From Paenibacillus sp. BIHB 4019 (GTDB lineage: Bacteria; Bacillota; Bacilli; Paenibacillales; Paenibacillaceae), in assembly GCF_002741035.1 (NCBI RefSeq), contig NZ_CP016808.1, positions 4,202,501 through 4,266,500 of the forward strand: a DNA stretch of 64,000 nucleotides. Reading direction: 5' to 3'. Below the pieces are notes generated by a model. That model did no database searches, was not told where the DNA came from, and saw only the letters and a program-made list of their open reading frames with translations. This document shows positions 42,710-51,193 of the stretch, piece by piece. Position numbers and translations under genes: made by a program. Position 1 is the stretch's first letter; each line of letters opens with the position of its first letter.

Positions 42710-43486
42710 ATGAATTATTGCAGCAACTTTGTAGGCGGGGAACAGGATCGCAACTTGGGCAATATGAACCAACACCATAAAAGCAACAAACACAAAAGCA
42801 ACCAGCATAAAAGCAACCAGCACAAAAGCTCCAATGAAAATGGGACTAAATCATTTCTTGACGGCCTCGTTGGACAATTTGTGAAAATCAACCGTGGTGG
42901 TCCAGAATCCCTCCAAGGTACGCTCGTTGCCGTGAAAAATGACTATCTTGTGCTTTGGACAAAGGAAGGCATTGTTTATGTGAGCACGAGCCATGTGAAG
43001 AGCATTACGGATTTCCCTAGCAACAAAAGCAAAGGCCGTACTCCGCATTATATTCATGCTTCCAGCTTCATCGGCGTAATCCGTGCGCTCAACCAAAAAT
43101 TTGTGCAAATTAACTGGGGCGGCCCGGAGAAAATGGAAGGCTTTATCGCCGAAGTTGGCAGCACATCCTTGTTGCTGGTCGTAAACCGTGAAGTTGTTCA
43201 AATTCAATTGTTCCACATTAAAACCATTAAGCTACTTGGACAAAACACTTCCCGTGGCGACCGTTCGGGAGGAAATAAAAACCGTACAGGCGGAAACAAC
43301 AACGGTGGAGATAAAAACCGCACAGGCGGAGCGAACAACGGTGGAGATAAAAACCGCACAGGCGGAACGAACAGTGGAGGAAACAAAAACCGCACAGGCG
43401 GATCGAACAGCGGAGGAAACAAAAACCGCAAAAATAACAATAAAAGCGGAAACAAAAATGGAAACCGCTCAGGCAAAAGAAATTAG
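42710..43486 (+). CDS. CotB-like spore coat protein
   Basis: 258 residues. Residues 18-45 contain HHKSNKHKSNQHKSNQHKS, a short basic Ser repeat. Two copies of a small beta domain follow: FVKINRGGPESLQGTLVAVK at about 55-105 and FVQINWGGPEKMEGFIAEVG at about 120-180. This duplicated Sm/SH3-like unit is typical of CotB. The C-terminal 75 residues are a hydrophilic Gly/Asn/Lys/Arg/Thr repeat tail. The Ser-Lys-rich N-terminus and Thr/Ser-rich tail are plausible targets of the divergent CotH kinase. TGGAGGG precedes the ATG. Confidence 0.82.
   Translation: MNYCSNFVGGEQDRNLGNMNQHHKSNKHKSNQHKSNQHKSSNENGTKSFLDGLVGQFVKINRGGPESLQGTLVAVKNDYLVLWTKEGIVYVSTSHVKSITDFPSNKSKGRTPHYIHASSFIGVIRALNQKFVQINWGGPEKMEGFIAEVGSTSLLLVVNREVVQIQLFHIKTIKLLGQNTSRGDRSGGNKNRTGGNNNGGDKNRTGGANNGGDKNRTGGTNSGGNKNRTGGSNSGGNKNRKNNNKSGNKNGNRSGKRN
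43289..43432 (+). repeat. Four 36-bp in-gene repeats (12-residue units)
   Basis: The unit is GGxNxGGxKNRT, repeated four times in the tail of the CotB-like protein: GGNNNGGDKNRT, GGANNGGDKNRT, GGTNSGGNKNRT and GGSNSGGNKNRK. The DNA copies differ at only a few bases. Confidence 0.9.
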
Positions 43487-43526
43487 CGTTTAGCGGGAAC
43501 ATCACCATGCATTAGACGCTAGTGGC

Positions 43527-43565
43527 ATACCGGGTCAGGCACTTGATGCCGAAGCCCGGTATTCA
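43527..43565 (+). terminator. Hairpin after the CotB-like gene
   Basis: ATACCGGG and CCCGGTAT arms followed by TCATTT. A weak terminator or processing stem between the two coat genes. Confidence 0.55.
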
Positions 43566-43598
43566 TTTAAAAAAGTCGGCAGAAAGGAGAGAGATACT

Positions 43599-44264
43599 AT
43601 GAAAAATCGCCATCCGCTGCTTGACCAGCAAGTAGAGCTGGACATATCGGGAAAGATCGCGCCTATTCGCGGCAAGCTGATTGAATTCGGGCAAGATATT
43701 TTAGTGCTGCATACGGGTTTGCAATTTATTTATGTCCCGCTCATTCATTTGCAGCAGCTGCGTCTGTCCAATCACAAGTATGACCCATTCGAGGTGCCGG
43801 AGCTGCCCTTTGAAGCCTACAATGAAACAGTATCCTACCGCAAAATTTTGATGAATGCCAAAGGGATGTTTTCCGAGCTGTACATTACCGGGAATCAATC
43901 GATCCATGGCTACGTTACGACAGTTATGAATGATTATTTCGTGTTTTATTCCCCGATTTACCACACGGTTATGGTGTCTTTGCACCATCTGAAATATTTA
44001 ATTCCCTACAACCCCGATGTCACGCCATACAAGCTGACTCCCGAGCAGTTTCCATTAAGGCCATCCCCCGTCACTTTGTCGCGAACGTTCGATCAGCAGC
44101 TGCGCAAGCTGATGGGTGAATTTGTCGTGCTCGATTTGGGAGAAAACTCAAATAAAACGGGCGTTCTTAAAGCGATTGATCAAAGCATGCTTGAGCTGTC
44201 CACGGCGAGCGGCGCTTCGGTATTTTTACATTTTGACCATGTGAAAACCGTTCATTTGCCTTAA
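43599..44264 (+). CDS. CotB-like protein without repeat tail
   Basis: A 221-residue protein with three short beta modules related to those of its neighbour: VELDISGKIAPIRGKLIEFG, MFSELYITGNQSIHGYVTTV and FVVLDLGENSNKTGVLKAID. Each ends in a Leu/Val-rich strand and an HLxxL-like segment (LIHLQQL, LHHLKYL, FDHVKTV). It lacks the Ser-rich and Gly-rich low-complexity parts, so it is probably a structural coat partner rather than a kinase substrate. GAAAGGAGAG precedes the ATG. Confidence 0.75.
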   Translation: MKNRHPLLDQQVELDISGKIAPIRGKLIEFGQDILVLHTGLQFIYVPLIHLQQLRLSNHKYDPFEVPELPFEAYNETVSYRKILMNAKGMFSELYITGNQSIHGYVTTVMNDYFVFYSPIYHTVMVSLHHLKYLIPYNPDVTPYKLTPEQFPLRPSPVTLSRTFDQQLRKLMGEFVVLDLGENSNKTGVLKAIDQSMLELSTASGASVFLHFDHVKTVHLP

Positions 44265-44306
44265 AGGTTCGTTCCGTCTCCCGTAAACTATATTAATGAA
44301 GGTGAA

Positions 44307-44345
44307 AGTGCCTATTGACCTTGCGAAGAGGGGATAGGCGCTTTT
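44307..44345 (+). terminator. Terminator after the second CotB-like gene
   Basis: AGTGCCTAT and ATAGGCGCT arms followed by TTTT. The remaining bases to 44547 are AT-rich leader with no clear feature. Confidence 0.7.
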
Positions 44346-44547
44346 GCGTAATTAAATGGCGTTGTGGACAAGCACGAAGATAAGCCTAGTGGAAAGCCTT
44401 GTAAATTAAGGTGGTATACCCATACATAATTAGTGGGAGACTGATCCATAATACGTAAGGGTTGACATTCGGTCAGCCGAGCGGAGCTATGAACTTCGCT
44501 CGCGAATATGCATTCAATCAAAGAAAAGTTAAGGAGGAGATAATTCG

Positions 44548-44772
44548 ATGTTACAGCCAATGACCGCGAAAGAACTCGAGTATGTAGCCGATTCGATGTC
44601 CAACGAGGACTTGCTGATTAAGCAATGCTCGGCCGTATCTGTAGGTGCAAGCAATCAGCAGCTTCGTCAGGTTTGCTCGCAAATGCTCAATACGCATCAG
44701 CAGCATTATCAGACATTGATGCAAATGCTTCAGCAGCATCAAAGCATGGCGCCGACCCAGCCGCAGCAATAA
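44548..44772 (+). CDS. Small CotF-like spore coat protein
   Basis: A 74-residue helical protein, MLQPMTAKELEYVADSMSNE at the start, then a helix-rich middle and a Gln/His-rich tail (QQHYQTLMQMLQQHQSM). It resembles the N-terminal half of a CotF/ferritin-like coat protein and forms a pair with the next gene. AAGGAGGAG lies eight bases before the ATG. Confidence 0.75.
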   Translation: MLQPMTAKELEYVADSMSNEDLLIKQCSAVSVGASNQQLRQVCSQMLNTHQQHYQTLMQMLQQHQSMAPTQPQQ

Positions 44773-44808
44773 GCATATTTGGCAAGCAGACATAAGGAGG
44801 AAAAAGAG

Positions 44809-45216
44809 ATGCAACAGCAATATGCGCAATCGTTTTTGCCAGAAGAGGATCTGGCCTACACGGTACTTAGCGACTTGAAACGGGTAACCCGCGAATACGC
44901 GACGGCGGCCACAGAGGCTTCCTGTCCATCCATCCGCCAAATGTTTACGAACCTGCTGAACAGCACGCTGAAAATGCAGGGCGAGCTGTATCAAGTGATG
45001 CAGTCGCAAAATATGTATAACACCGCATCCCCTGTGCTCAGACAGGAGATCGACAAGCAGTTGAAGGAGTACCAGCAAACCCAGCAAAAAACATCGCAGT
45101 TTTTGCAGCAGCGTATGGGCAGCCAGTCGCATGCGATGCAAGCAGGATACGGCCATATGGTGCAACAGCAGCAACAGTACAACCAGCAAAATTCCCATCA
45201 GCCCTACTACATGTAA
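44809..45216 (+). CDS. CotF-family spore coat protein
   Basis: A 135-residue protein with the CotF pattern EEDLAYTVLSDLKRVTREYATAATEA (helix 1) and IRQMFTNLLNSTLKMQGELYQVM (helix 2), then a Gln/Tyr-rich C-terminus (QQQQQYNQQNSHQPYYM). The ATG at 44809 follows AAGGAGGAAAAAG. It is the second gene of a two-gene coat unit and ends in a short terminator. Confidence 0.85.
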   Translation: MQQQYAQSFLPEEDLAYTVLSDLKRVTREYATAATEASCPSIRQMFTNLLNSTLKMQGELYQVMQSQNMYNTASPVLRQEIDKQLKEYQQTQQKTSQFLQQRMGSQSHAMQAGYGHMVQQQQQYNQQNSHQPYYM

Positions 45217-45242
45217 AGACCCTTCGGGGTCTTTTGTTTTTT
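45215..45242 (+). terminator. Terminator after the CotF gene
   Basis: AAAGACCC, a TTCG tetraloop and GGGTCTTT, then TTGTTTTTTT; the left arm overlaps the stop codon. Confidence 0.88.
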
Positions 45243-45313
45243 TCTTTGCAGGAAGCCCGGATTCGTTGTAATATGAAGGATAATAACTTCAGGTTTGCTG
45301 GAAGGAGTATATG

Positions 45314-45805
45314 ATGAACGAATTGCAACTCAAAGTATTGGAGCTGCTCAAGGAAGACGCCAGACGTGACGCGGATTTAATCGCTACTTTGCTAGGTGCT
45401 CCCGCTGAGGAAGTAAAGCAGGCAATAGCCGAGCTTGAACATAATCATATTATTGTCAAATACGCGACTATCGTGAACTGGAGCAAGGTAGATGACGAGA
45501 AGGTAACGGCGCTGATCGAGGTGCAAATTACACCTGAGCGGGGACGTGGCTTCGAAGGCATAGCCGAGCGCATTTACTTATATCCGGAAGTGAAATCCGT
45601 ATATTTGATGTCCGGAGCCTATGATTTGCTCGTTGAGATCGAAGGGAAAAACTTGAAGGAGGTCGCCTCCTTCGTATCGAATAAGCTGTCCCCAATCGAT
45701 GCTGTATTGTCGACAAAGACGAACTTTATTTTGAAAAAATATAAACAGGATGGAATTATCTTCGAGGAGCATGAGGGTGACGATCGTTTGATGATTTCGC
45801 CGTAA
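45314..45805 (+). CDS. Lrp/AsnC-family transcriptional regulator
   Basis: A 163-residue protein with an N-terminal winged helix (LQLKVLELLKEDARRDADLI, EEVKQAIAELEHNHIIVKY) and the RAM ligand-binding domain (VTALIEVQITPERGRGFEGI, SVYLMSGAYDLLVEIEGK). It is longer than minimal family members. The aminotransferase gene follows after 12 bp, the same order as the Bacillus yugG-patA pair, so it probably controls that gene in response to an amino acid. Confidence 0.9.
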   Translation: MNELQLKVLELLKEDARRDADLIATLLGAPAEEVKQAIAELEHNHIIVKYATIVNWSKVDDEKVTALIEVQITPERGRGFEGIAERIYLYPEVKSVYLMSGAYDLLVEIEGKNLKEVASFVSNKLSPIDAVLSTKTNFILKKYKQDGIIFEEHEGDDRLMISP

Positions 45806-45817
45806 GAGGTGAATGTG

Positions 45818-47035
45818 ATGATTAAAGAAGAGGAAGAGCTGGTACGGACGAAGGTGAAGCGTCAAGCGATGACGGACTATTTGACCCCTTCTGTCCAAAA
45901 TATTAAACCATCGGGTATTCGTCGTTTTTTTGATTTGGTCAATACCCGCAAAGATGTCATTACGCTTGGTGTTGGCGAGCCGGATTTTATTACGCCGTGG
46001 CATGTTCGTGAAGCGGCTGTTTATTCGCTGGAAAGAGGCAAGACGCAGTATACGTCAAATGCGGGCCTGCCTGCTCTGCGCGAAGCGATCGGCCAATATT
46101 TGAATGATCAGTTCCAGACACCGTACGATCCAGCAAATGAAATTCTCGTCACCGTTGGCGGCAGTGAAGCGATTGATTTGGCGCTCCGGGCGTTAATTGT
46201 GCCAGGAGATGAAATTTTAATTCCGGAACCTTGCTATATTTCCTATTCTCCTATAACTGCGCTTGGCGGCGGTGTTCCTGTTGGTATTGAGACTTTTGCT
46301 GAAGACAAGTTCAAGCTTAAGGCTGAATCGCTGCAGGCTGCTATTACTCCGCGATCCAAGGTTTTAATTTTATGTTATCCGAGCAATCCGACAGGCGGCA
46401 TTATGACTTATGAGGATTGGCTTCCGATTGCCAAAGTGGTCGAGGATAACGATCTTATTGTCATCTCGGATGAGATTTATGCCGAGCTTACTTACGGAAC
46501 GAAGCATTGCAGCTTCTCGGCGATGCCGGGTATGCGGGACCGCACCATTCTCGTCAGCGGCTTCTCGAAGGCGTTCGCGATGACAGGCTGGCGGCTTGGC
46601 TACGCTTGCGGACATCCTGATCTCATTGCCGCAATGCTCAAAATTCACCAATATACGGTCATGTGTGCTCCAGCCATGGCGCAATATGCTGGTGTAGAAG
46701 CTTTGACGCGAGGTTTGGAAGAGAAAGACCGGATGGTTGATGCTTATAACCAGCGCCGCCGCCTTGTTGTGAAGGGCTTCCGCGATATCGGGCTGGAATG
46801 CCATGAGCCGGAGGGCGCGTTTTATGCGTTCCCCTCGGTTAAGGCGATGGGGCTTTCATCCGAAAAATTTGCCGAACGCCTGCTTGAGGAAGGCGGTGTA
46901 GCAGCTGTTCCGGGCGATGTGTTTGGCCTCGGCGGCGAAGGGTATTTGCGCTGCTCCTATGCAACCTCGGTTTCAAATTTGGCCGAAGCGCTGGATCGCA
47001 TTGGAGGCTTTGTGCACAAGCTGAAGCAGGGCTAG
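45818..47035 (+). CDS. Class I/II aminotransferase (PatA/YugH type)
   Basis: A 405-residue PLP enzyme. The PLP lysine is Lys251 in SGFSKAFAMTGWRLGY; other family motifs are TLGVGEPDFITP, YTSNAGLPALREAI, CYPSNPTGG and ISDEIYAELTY. The ATG at 45818 has GAGGTG six bases before it. It is linked to the Lrp-type regulator directly upstream. An aspartate- or N-acetyl-diaminopimelate-type substrate is possible; this cannot be decided from sequence. Confidence 0.9.
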   Translation: MIKEEEELVRTKVKRQAMTDYLTPSVQNIKPSGIRRFFDLVNTRKDVITLGVGEPDFITPWHVREAAVYSLERGKTQYTSNAGLPALREAIGQYLNDQFQTPYDPANEILVTVGGSEAIDLALRALIVPGDEILIPEPCYISYSPITALGGGVPVGIETFAEDKFKLKAESLQAAITPRSKVLILCYPSNPTGGIMTYEDWLPIAKVVEDNDLIVISDEIYAELTYGTKHCSFSAMPGMRDRTILVSGFSKAFAMTGWRLGYACGHPDLIAAMLKIHQYTVMCAPAMAQYAGVEALTRGLEEKDRMVDAYNQRRRLVVKGFRDIGLECHEPEGAFYAFPSVKAMGLSSEKFAERLLEEGGVAAVPGDVFGLGGEGYLRCSYATSVSNLAEALDRIGGFVHKLKQG

Positions 47036-47094
47036 GCGGAAAATTCGAAGAGCTTTGTTTGGCAGCAATTTTACGCGGTTATTCTTGAGCAATG

Positions 47095-47130
47095 GCGGCA
47101 TTCCAGTTTGAGCTGGAATGCCGCTTTTTT
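47095..47130 (+). terminator. Terminator after the PatA-type gene
   Basis: GCGGCATTCCAG and CTGGAATGCCGC arms around a 6-base loop, then TTTTTT. Confidence 0.9.
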
Positions 47131-47248
47131 GTGCTGGACACAGGCAGATTCTCAGAGAATGCTTCGGCAGGAATGGCCGTTTATGGTATAGTGGATAGTA
47201 GCTTTTTAAAAGCAGACGGAAATGTAATGAGAGGGGCAATGCTGAGCC

Positions 47249-47821
47249 ATGAGATTATATACGCGTACGGGAGATAGTGGAGAAACGGCATTAATTGGAG
47301 GGCGTGTCCGCAAGGATGATATTCGGGTAGAAGCCTATGGCACGATTGATGAGTTGAACTGCTTCGTTGGGCAGGCGGCTGCGGAGGCTGCACAGCATGA
47401 GCAGCTTGCGGAGATGGCAGCGCTGCTGGTCGATATTCAGCAGGAGCTGTTCGACTGCGGATCTGACCTTGCTTATGCAAGGCCGGGAGCGCCGCTTAAA
47501 GTGACGCCGGAACCGGCAGAACGGCTGGAGCAGATTATTGATGTATACATTACGGAGGCGCCGGAAATTACTCGGTTTATTTTGCCAGGGGGAAGTCCGC
47601 TTTCTTCGCTGCTGCACGTATGCCGCACCGTATGCCGCCGGGCTGAGCGCCGCGTCGTGACGCTGGCTGCGGATCATCCGGCTAACCCTGAGGTGACGAA
47701 ATATTTGAACCGCCTCTCAGATTTCTTTTTTGCAGCTGCACGGGTGGCGAACGCCAAGCTCGGCGTGCCGGATACTGAATATGTTAGAAGCAAGGAAGTG
47801 TTCCGGAAACGGAAAAAATAA
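47249..47821 (+). CDS. Cob(I)yrinic acid a,c-diamide adenosyltransferase (PduO type)
   Basis: A 190-residue enzyme that transfers adenosyl from ATP to cob(I)alamin. The ATP-binding N-terminus is RLYTRTGDSGETALIGGRV. Other signatures are VEAYGTIDELNCFVG, FILPGGSPLSSLLHVCRTVCRRAERRV and KYLNRLSDFFFAAARVAN. The stop codon overlaps the start of the next gene by one base, so the two are translationally coupled. Confidence 0.93.
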   Translation: MRLYTRTGDSGETALIGGRVRKDDIRVEAYGTIDELNCFVGQAAAEAAQHEQLAEMAALLVDIQQELFDCGSDLAYARPGAPLKVTPEPAERLEQIIDVYITEAPEITRFILPGGSPLSSLLHVCRTVCRRAERRVVTLAADHPANPEVTKYLNRLSDFFFAAARVANAKLGVPDTEYVRSKEVFRKRKK

Positions 47822-48834
47822 TGGATGCGGGCGATTTGATGAATACCGATGGAATAATGGATATAGATGCTAATTATTATAAGCCGCTGCTGGTCGTCGT
47901 GCGCGCGGAGGATGCGGGGATGTCCGTGCGCGCCCTAGTGGAGCGAAGGCTTGGCGTATCGCGCAGCCTTCTGTCGCGGCTTAAGCTGACTGAGCATGGA
48001 ATTACGGTTAATGAGCAGCGCGTTTACACGACCGCGACGGTTGTTGAGGGGGATATCATCCGCATTCGGATGGAGAAAGAGACGTCGGAAGATATTTTGC
48101 CAGAGCCGATCCCGCTCCAAATTGTGTTTGAGGATGAGCATTTGCTCATTCTCAATAAGCCGCCGGGCATTGTCGTACATCCAACACATGGGCATTATAC
48201 GGGAACACTGGCCAACGGCGTGGTGTACCATTGGAGGGAACGGGGCGAGAAGGTGCGTTTCCGCCCGGTAAATCGCTTGGATGAGGATACCTCTGGACTT
48301 GTCGTCGTTGCGAAAAGCCCTTATATTCACCAGCAATTATCCGACCAACTCCAAGCAGATGCGATTACGAAGCGATATGCGGCTTTCGTATATGGTGTTC
48401 CGCCCGAGCAGGCAGGTACGATTAATGAGCCGATTGACCGTGATCCAGATTCGCCGCACGTCCGGATTGTGACGCCGGATGGCTATCCCTCGGTCACTCA
48501 TTATGAGATTGCGGCGGAGTATGGAGAGGGCGCTGCTTCGCTCGTACGGCTGCGGCTGGAGACGGGACGCACGCATCAAATTCGCGTGCATATGAAATAT
48601 ATCGGCTGCCCGTTGATAGGCGACGCGATGTATGGGCTGCCGCCAGCAGCAGGCGAGCTTTGCGCAGCGTGGGAGCAGGCAGCCGGCAGGCAAGCTCTGC
48701 ATGCGGAGATGCTGGGCTTGACGCACCCGATGACGGGGCAGTGGATGGAGTGGCGCGCTGAGCTGCCGGAGCAGCTCAAGCTGCTGAAGCAATTGCTGGA
48801 GCAAAAGCAAGAAAGCGAGCCAGAAGCAACCTAA
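47821..48834 (+). CDS. RluA-family pseudouridine synthase
   Basis: A 337-residue enzyme converting uridine to pseudouridine in rRNA or tRNA. It has an N-terminal S4-like RNA-binding domain (about 30-95, VSRSLLSRLKLTEHGITVNE). The catalytic motif is NRLDEDTSG with Asp154, in place of the usual HRLD. ITKRYAAFVYG and TGRTHQIRVHMKYIGCPLIGD complete the pattern. The ATG overlaps the stop of the adenosyltransferase gene. The target site cannot be told. Confidence 0.9.
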   Translation: MDAGDLMNTDGIMDIDANYYKPLLVVVRAEDAGMSVRALVERRLGVSRSLLSRLKLTEHGITVNEQRVYTTATVVEGDIIRIRMEKETSEDILPEPIPLQIVFEDEHLLILNKPPGIVVHPTHGHYTGTLANGVVYHWRERGEKVRFRPVNRLDEDTSGLVVVAKSPYIHQQLSDQLQADAITKRYAAFVYGVPPEQAGTINEPIDRDPDSPHVRIVTPDGYPSVTHYEIAAEYGEGAASLVRLRLETGRTHQIRVHMKYIGCPLIGDAMYGLPPAAGELCAAWEQAAGRQALHAEMLGLTHPMTGQWMEWRAELPEQLKLLKQLLEQKQESEPEAT

Positions 48835-48850
48835 TAAAGAAAGAAGCAAT

Positions 48851-48886
48851 AGATAAACAAATAGATAAACAAATAGATAAACAAAT
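48851..48886. repeat. 12-bp tandem repeat, three exact copies
   Basis: AGATAAACAAAT is repeated three times in a row, with part of a fourth copy before it. It lies just after the pseudouridine synthase gene in a non-coding stretch. Confidence 0.95.
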
Positions 48887-48953
48887 AGGTATAACACGAG
48901 GCGGCTAAGCTGCCCTATTATTTCAATGGTTTAAGCTATGGAGGAGAACGTAA

Positions 48954-49337
48954 ATGAGTGCAAATACATGGCAAGCGGGGACGATCACCGTCTATCAATA
49001 TCCCAAATGCGGAACATGCCGCAACGCGGTGAAATCGCTGCAGGCGAAAGGCAATAAGCTGGAGCTTAAGCATATTGTAGAGGAGACGCCGACAGCGGAG
49101 CAGCTTAAAGAGCTGGTCAAGCTCAGCGGATTGGAGCTGAAGAAGTTTTTTAACACCTCCGGCGACGTATATCGCGAGCTTGGACTCAAGGACAAGCTTG
49201 CTTCCATGAACGAGGACGAGCAGCTTGCCTTGCTGGCTTCGAACGGCATGCTGATCAAACGTCCGATTGCGACGGATGGCACGAAAGCGACAGTTGGTTT
49301 TAAAGAAGAGCAATATGTTCAGGAATGGAATGGGTGA
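48954..49337 (+). CDS. ArsC/Spx-like thioredoxin-fold protein
   Basis: A 127-residue member of the ArsC/Spx/YusI group. The redox motif is CGTC in YQYPKCGTCRNAVKSLQ. The central helical part EETPTAEQLKELVKLSGLEL and the C-terminal MLIKRPIATDG are typical of the YusI/YffB branch. It lacks other arsenic-resistance neighbours, so it is more likely a redox or stress protein than an arsenate reductase. GGAGGAG precedes the ATG. The aminotransferase gene follows after 7 bp. Confidence 0.85.
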   Translation: MSANTWQAGTITVYQYPKCGTCRNAVKSLQAKGNKLELKHIVEETPTAEQLKELVKLSGLELKKFFNTSGDVYRELGLKDKLASMNEDEQLALLASNGMLIKRPIATDGTKATVGFKEEQYVQEWNG

Positions 49338-49344
49338 GCGTAGA

Positions 49345-50580
49345 ATGACAACAGGCAAGTGGCGTTCCAATCGGCTGGACGAGCTAGGCTCTTCTATTTT
49401 TGCCGAGGTCATCCAGTGGAAGAAGCAGGCTAGAGCTTCAGGCATGGATGTCATTGATTTAGATATCGGCAGCCCGGACAAGCCGCCTTCAGAAGCTGTT
49501 ATGCAGGCACTTGGCGATGCTGCGCTTCGCCCGAATCAGTACGGCTATATGGGCACGCGGGGAAGCGATGCTTTTCGCAGCACAGCAGCAGAATGGATGG
49601 CGTTTCGCTTTGGCGTGCAAGTAGATGCTGAGTCGGAAATGCTTTCTTTAATGGGCTCGCAGGATGGGCTGGCTCATTTGGCGATGGCGGTATGCAACTC
49701 GGGCGATGAGGTGCTGCTGCCGAACCCGGGCTATCCGATATATGCAGGGTCGCTTGCGATTGCCGGCGTAAAGCCGATTTTTTATCCGCTCACGGCAGCG
49801 GGCGGGTTTCTGCCGGATGTGGAGGCTATTACGGAAGAGGAATGGCGCCGTGCTAGGTTTATTTTGCTCAATTATCCAGGAAATCCGGTATCTGCTGTAG
49901 CCGATATGGCGCTGTTTGACCAGGTGTTGGACAAAGCTCGCAAATACGATGTGCTCGTAATAAACGATGCCGCCTATTCTGAAATGGCGTTTGACGGCTT
50001 TGAGCCGCCTAGCATTCTTGCTGCCGATGGGGCGATGGAGCTCGCAATTGAAATTCACTCTTTATCGAAGAGCTTTAATATGGCAGGCTGCCGCATCGGT
50101 TTTGTGACAGGCAACCGGGAGGCGGTTGGCGCACTGCGCGAGCTGAAGGATAATATTGATTATGGCATCTTTGCTGCTGTGCAGGAGGCAGGCGTTGCGG
50201 CGCTTAAAGAAGCGATGTCCAAGGCAGCTCCTCCTAAAGTGGGACAGCTGTATGAGCGCCGCCGCGATGTTTTCATCGAAGCGCTTCGTGCAGGAGGCTG
50301 GCAGGTGGAAAAACCTAAAGCAACGATGTTTATTTGGGCAGCGCTGCCGGCTATGGAGTGGACGCATCCGGATGGGCCTTGGACCTCGCGTCTGATTGCC
50401 CGTGAACTGCTGGAACAGACGGGTGTGGCGGTCATTCCAGGCGAAGCATTCGGCAGCGAGGGCGAAGGTTATGTGCGTCTGGCGCTTGTGGTGGACGAGG
50501 CACGGCTGCTTGAGGCAGCGGAGCGCATTGGCCGTTTCATTCGCGGTGAAGCGCGTGTGCATCAACGTTCAACAACGTAG
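49345..50580 (+). CDS. Class I/II aminotransferase (LL-DAP/aspartate type)
   Basis: A 411-residue PLP enzyme. The PLP lysine is Lys242 in SLSKSFNMAGCRIGF; DIGSPDKPPSEAV, GYMGTRGSDAFR, LLNYPGNPVSAV and NDAAYSEMAFDG match the LL-diaminopimelate/alanine aminotransferase group. The ATG at 49345 is chosen with GGTGAG nearby; earlier ATGs at 49315 and 49330 lie within the preceding gene. It is probably co-transcribed with the ArsC/Spx-like gene. The substrate is uncertain. Confidence 0.88.
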   Translation: MTTGKWRSNRLDELGSSIFAEVIQWKKQARASGMDVIDLDIGSPDKPPSEAVMQALGDAALRPNQYGYMGTRGSDAFRSTAAEWMAFRFGVQVDAESEMLSLMGSQDGLAHLAMAVCNSGDEVLLPNPGYPIYAGSLAIAGVKPIFYPLTAAGGFLPDVEAITEEEWRRARFILLNYPGNPVSAVADMALFDQVLDKARKYDVLVINDAAYSEMAFDGFEPPSILAADGAMELAIEIHSLSKSFNMAGCRIGFVTGNREAVGALRELKDNIDYGIFAAVQEAGVAALKEAMSKAAPPKVGQLYERRRDVFIEALRAGGWQVEKPKATMFIWAALPAMEWTHPDGPWTSRLIARELLEQTGVAVIPGEAFGSEGEGYVRLALVVDEARLLEAAERIGRFIRGEARVHQRSTT

Positions 50581-50769
50581 AAGAGAAAGCGCATATGAAC
50601 GAGCAAAAATGGCTTCTGGGATATGGGCAATATGACGTTGCGTACCAGCCAGTACGAAAGTTATAAAGCGTCTCTACCCACAACTGAGATTATGAAGAAT
50701 AATTGCAATGTGCTCTCCATTCTTGAATGGATAAAGGTATTTATGAATGGTTACTTCATTGCTTATTTG

Positions 50770-50800
50770 GATCAACTAGTTTACTAGTTGATCTTTTTTT
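50770..50800 (+). terminator. Terminator in the 50.6-51.2 kb gap
   Basis: GATCAACTAG, TTTA loop and CTAGTTGATC followed by TTTTTTT. It lies 190 bp after the aminotransferase stop and is a near-perfect palindrome. Confidence 0.85.
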
Positions 50801-51001
50801 ATGGCCAAATTATTAATTTTAACTCTGTTTAAGATGAAACAAGTTGTAGAATTTCCAAGTTGAGTGGTTAATTTACCGGACAGCGAGAGTGTGGTGAGTG
50901 TGGAAGAAGAACAGAATTTGTCAATTTTAAAATGCGAATTATGTTAGTGCAATCGCCCCAAAATAATCTAAACTACAGAGATAGATGATTACATAGATAA
51001 A

Positions 51002-51015
51002 TGAAAGCGCTTAAA
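51002..51015 (+). promoter_or_regulatory. cre-like site 1 upstream of the GH74 gene
   Basis: TGAAAGCGCTTAAA matches the CcpA consensus except at position 13. Confidence 0.5.
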
Positions 51016-51077
51016 TGAATAGGGAACTCCTCAGTTTTCTGCAATACTGACAAGCCTAGCAGCTTTAACACACTTTT

Positions 51078-51091
51078 TGTATGCGCTTTCA
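51078..51091 (+). promoter_or_regulatory. cre-like site 2 upstream of the GH74 gene
   Basis: TGTATGCGCTTTCA matches the CcpA consensus except at position 5. With site 1 it brackets about 75 bp, suggesting glucose repression of the xyloglucanase gene. Confidence 0.5.
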
Positions 51092-51193
51092 ATTCTCTGT
51101 AATATACGCCTTCCATATCTTATTTTTGTAAAAGGGGGTGGTCAAGTACCACGGACATATGTAAATTGAAAATTTTTTAGTGAGGTGAAAGGT

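Larger units (their letters stand above)
50581..51193. other. 613-bp AT-rich intergenic region at the island border
   Basis: Contains a 23-residue open frame (50595-50666) with no clear ribosome binding site, the terminator at 50770-50800, about 200 bases with nothing recognisable, and two cre-like sites before the GH74 gene. Base composition becomes visibly more AT-rich here and stays so to the end of the window. Confidence 0.5.

Noticed and set aside
48954..49337. Arsenate reductase forming a resistance operon with the ArsB-type gene
   Set aside because: The two genes are about 38 kb apart, and the CGTC motif with a YusI-like core fits the Spx-like redox branch better.
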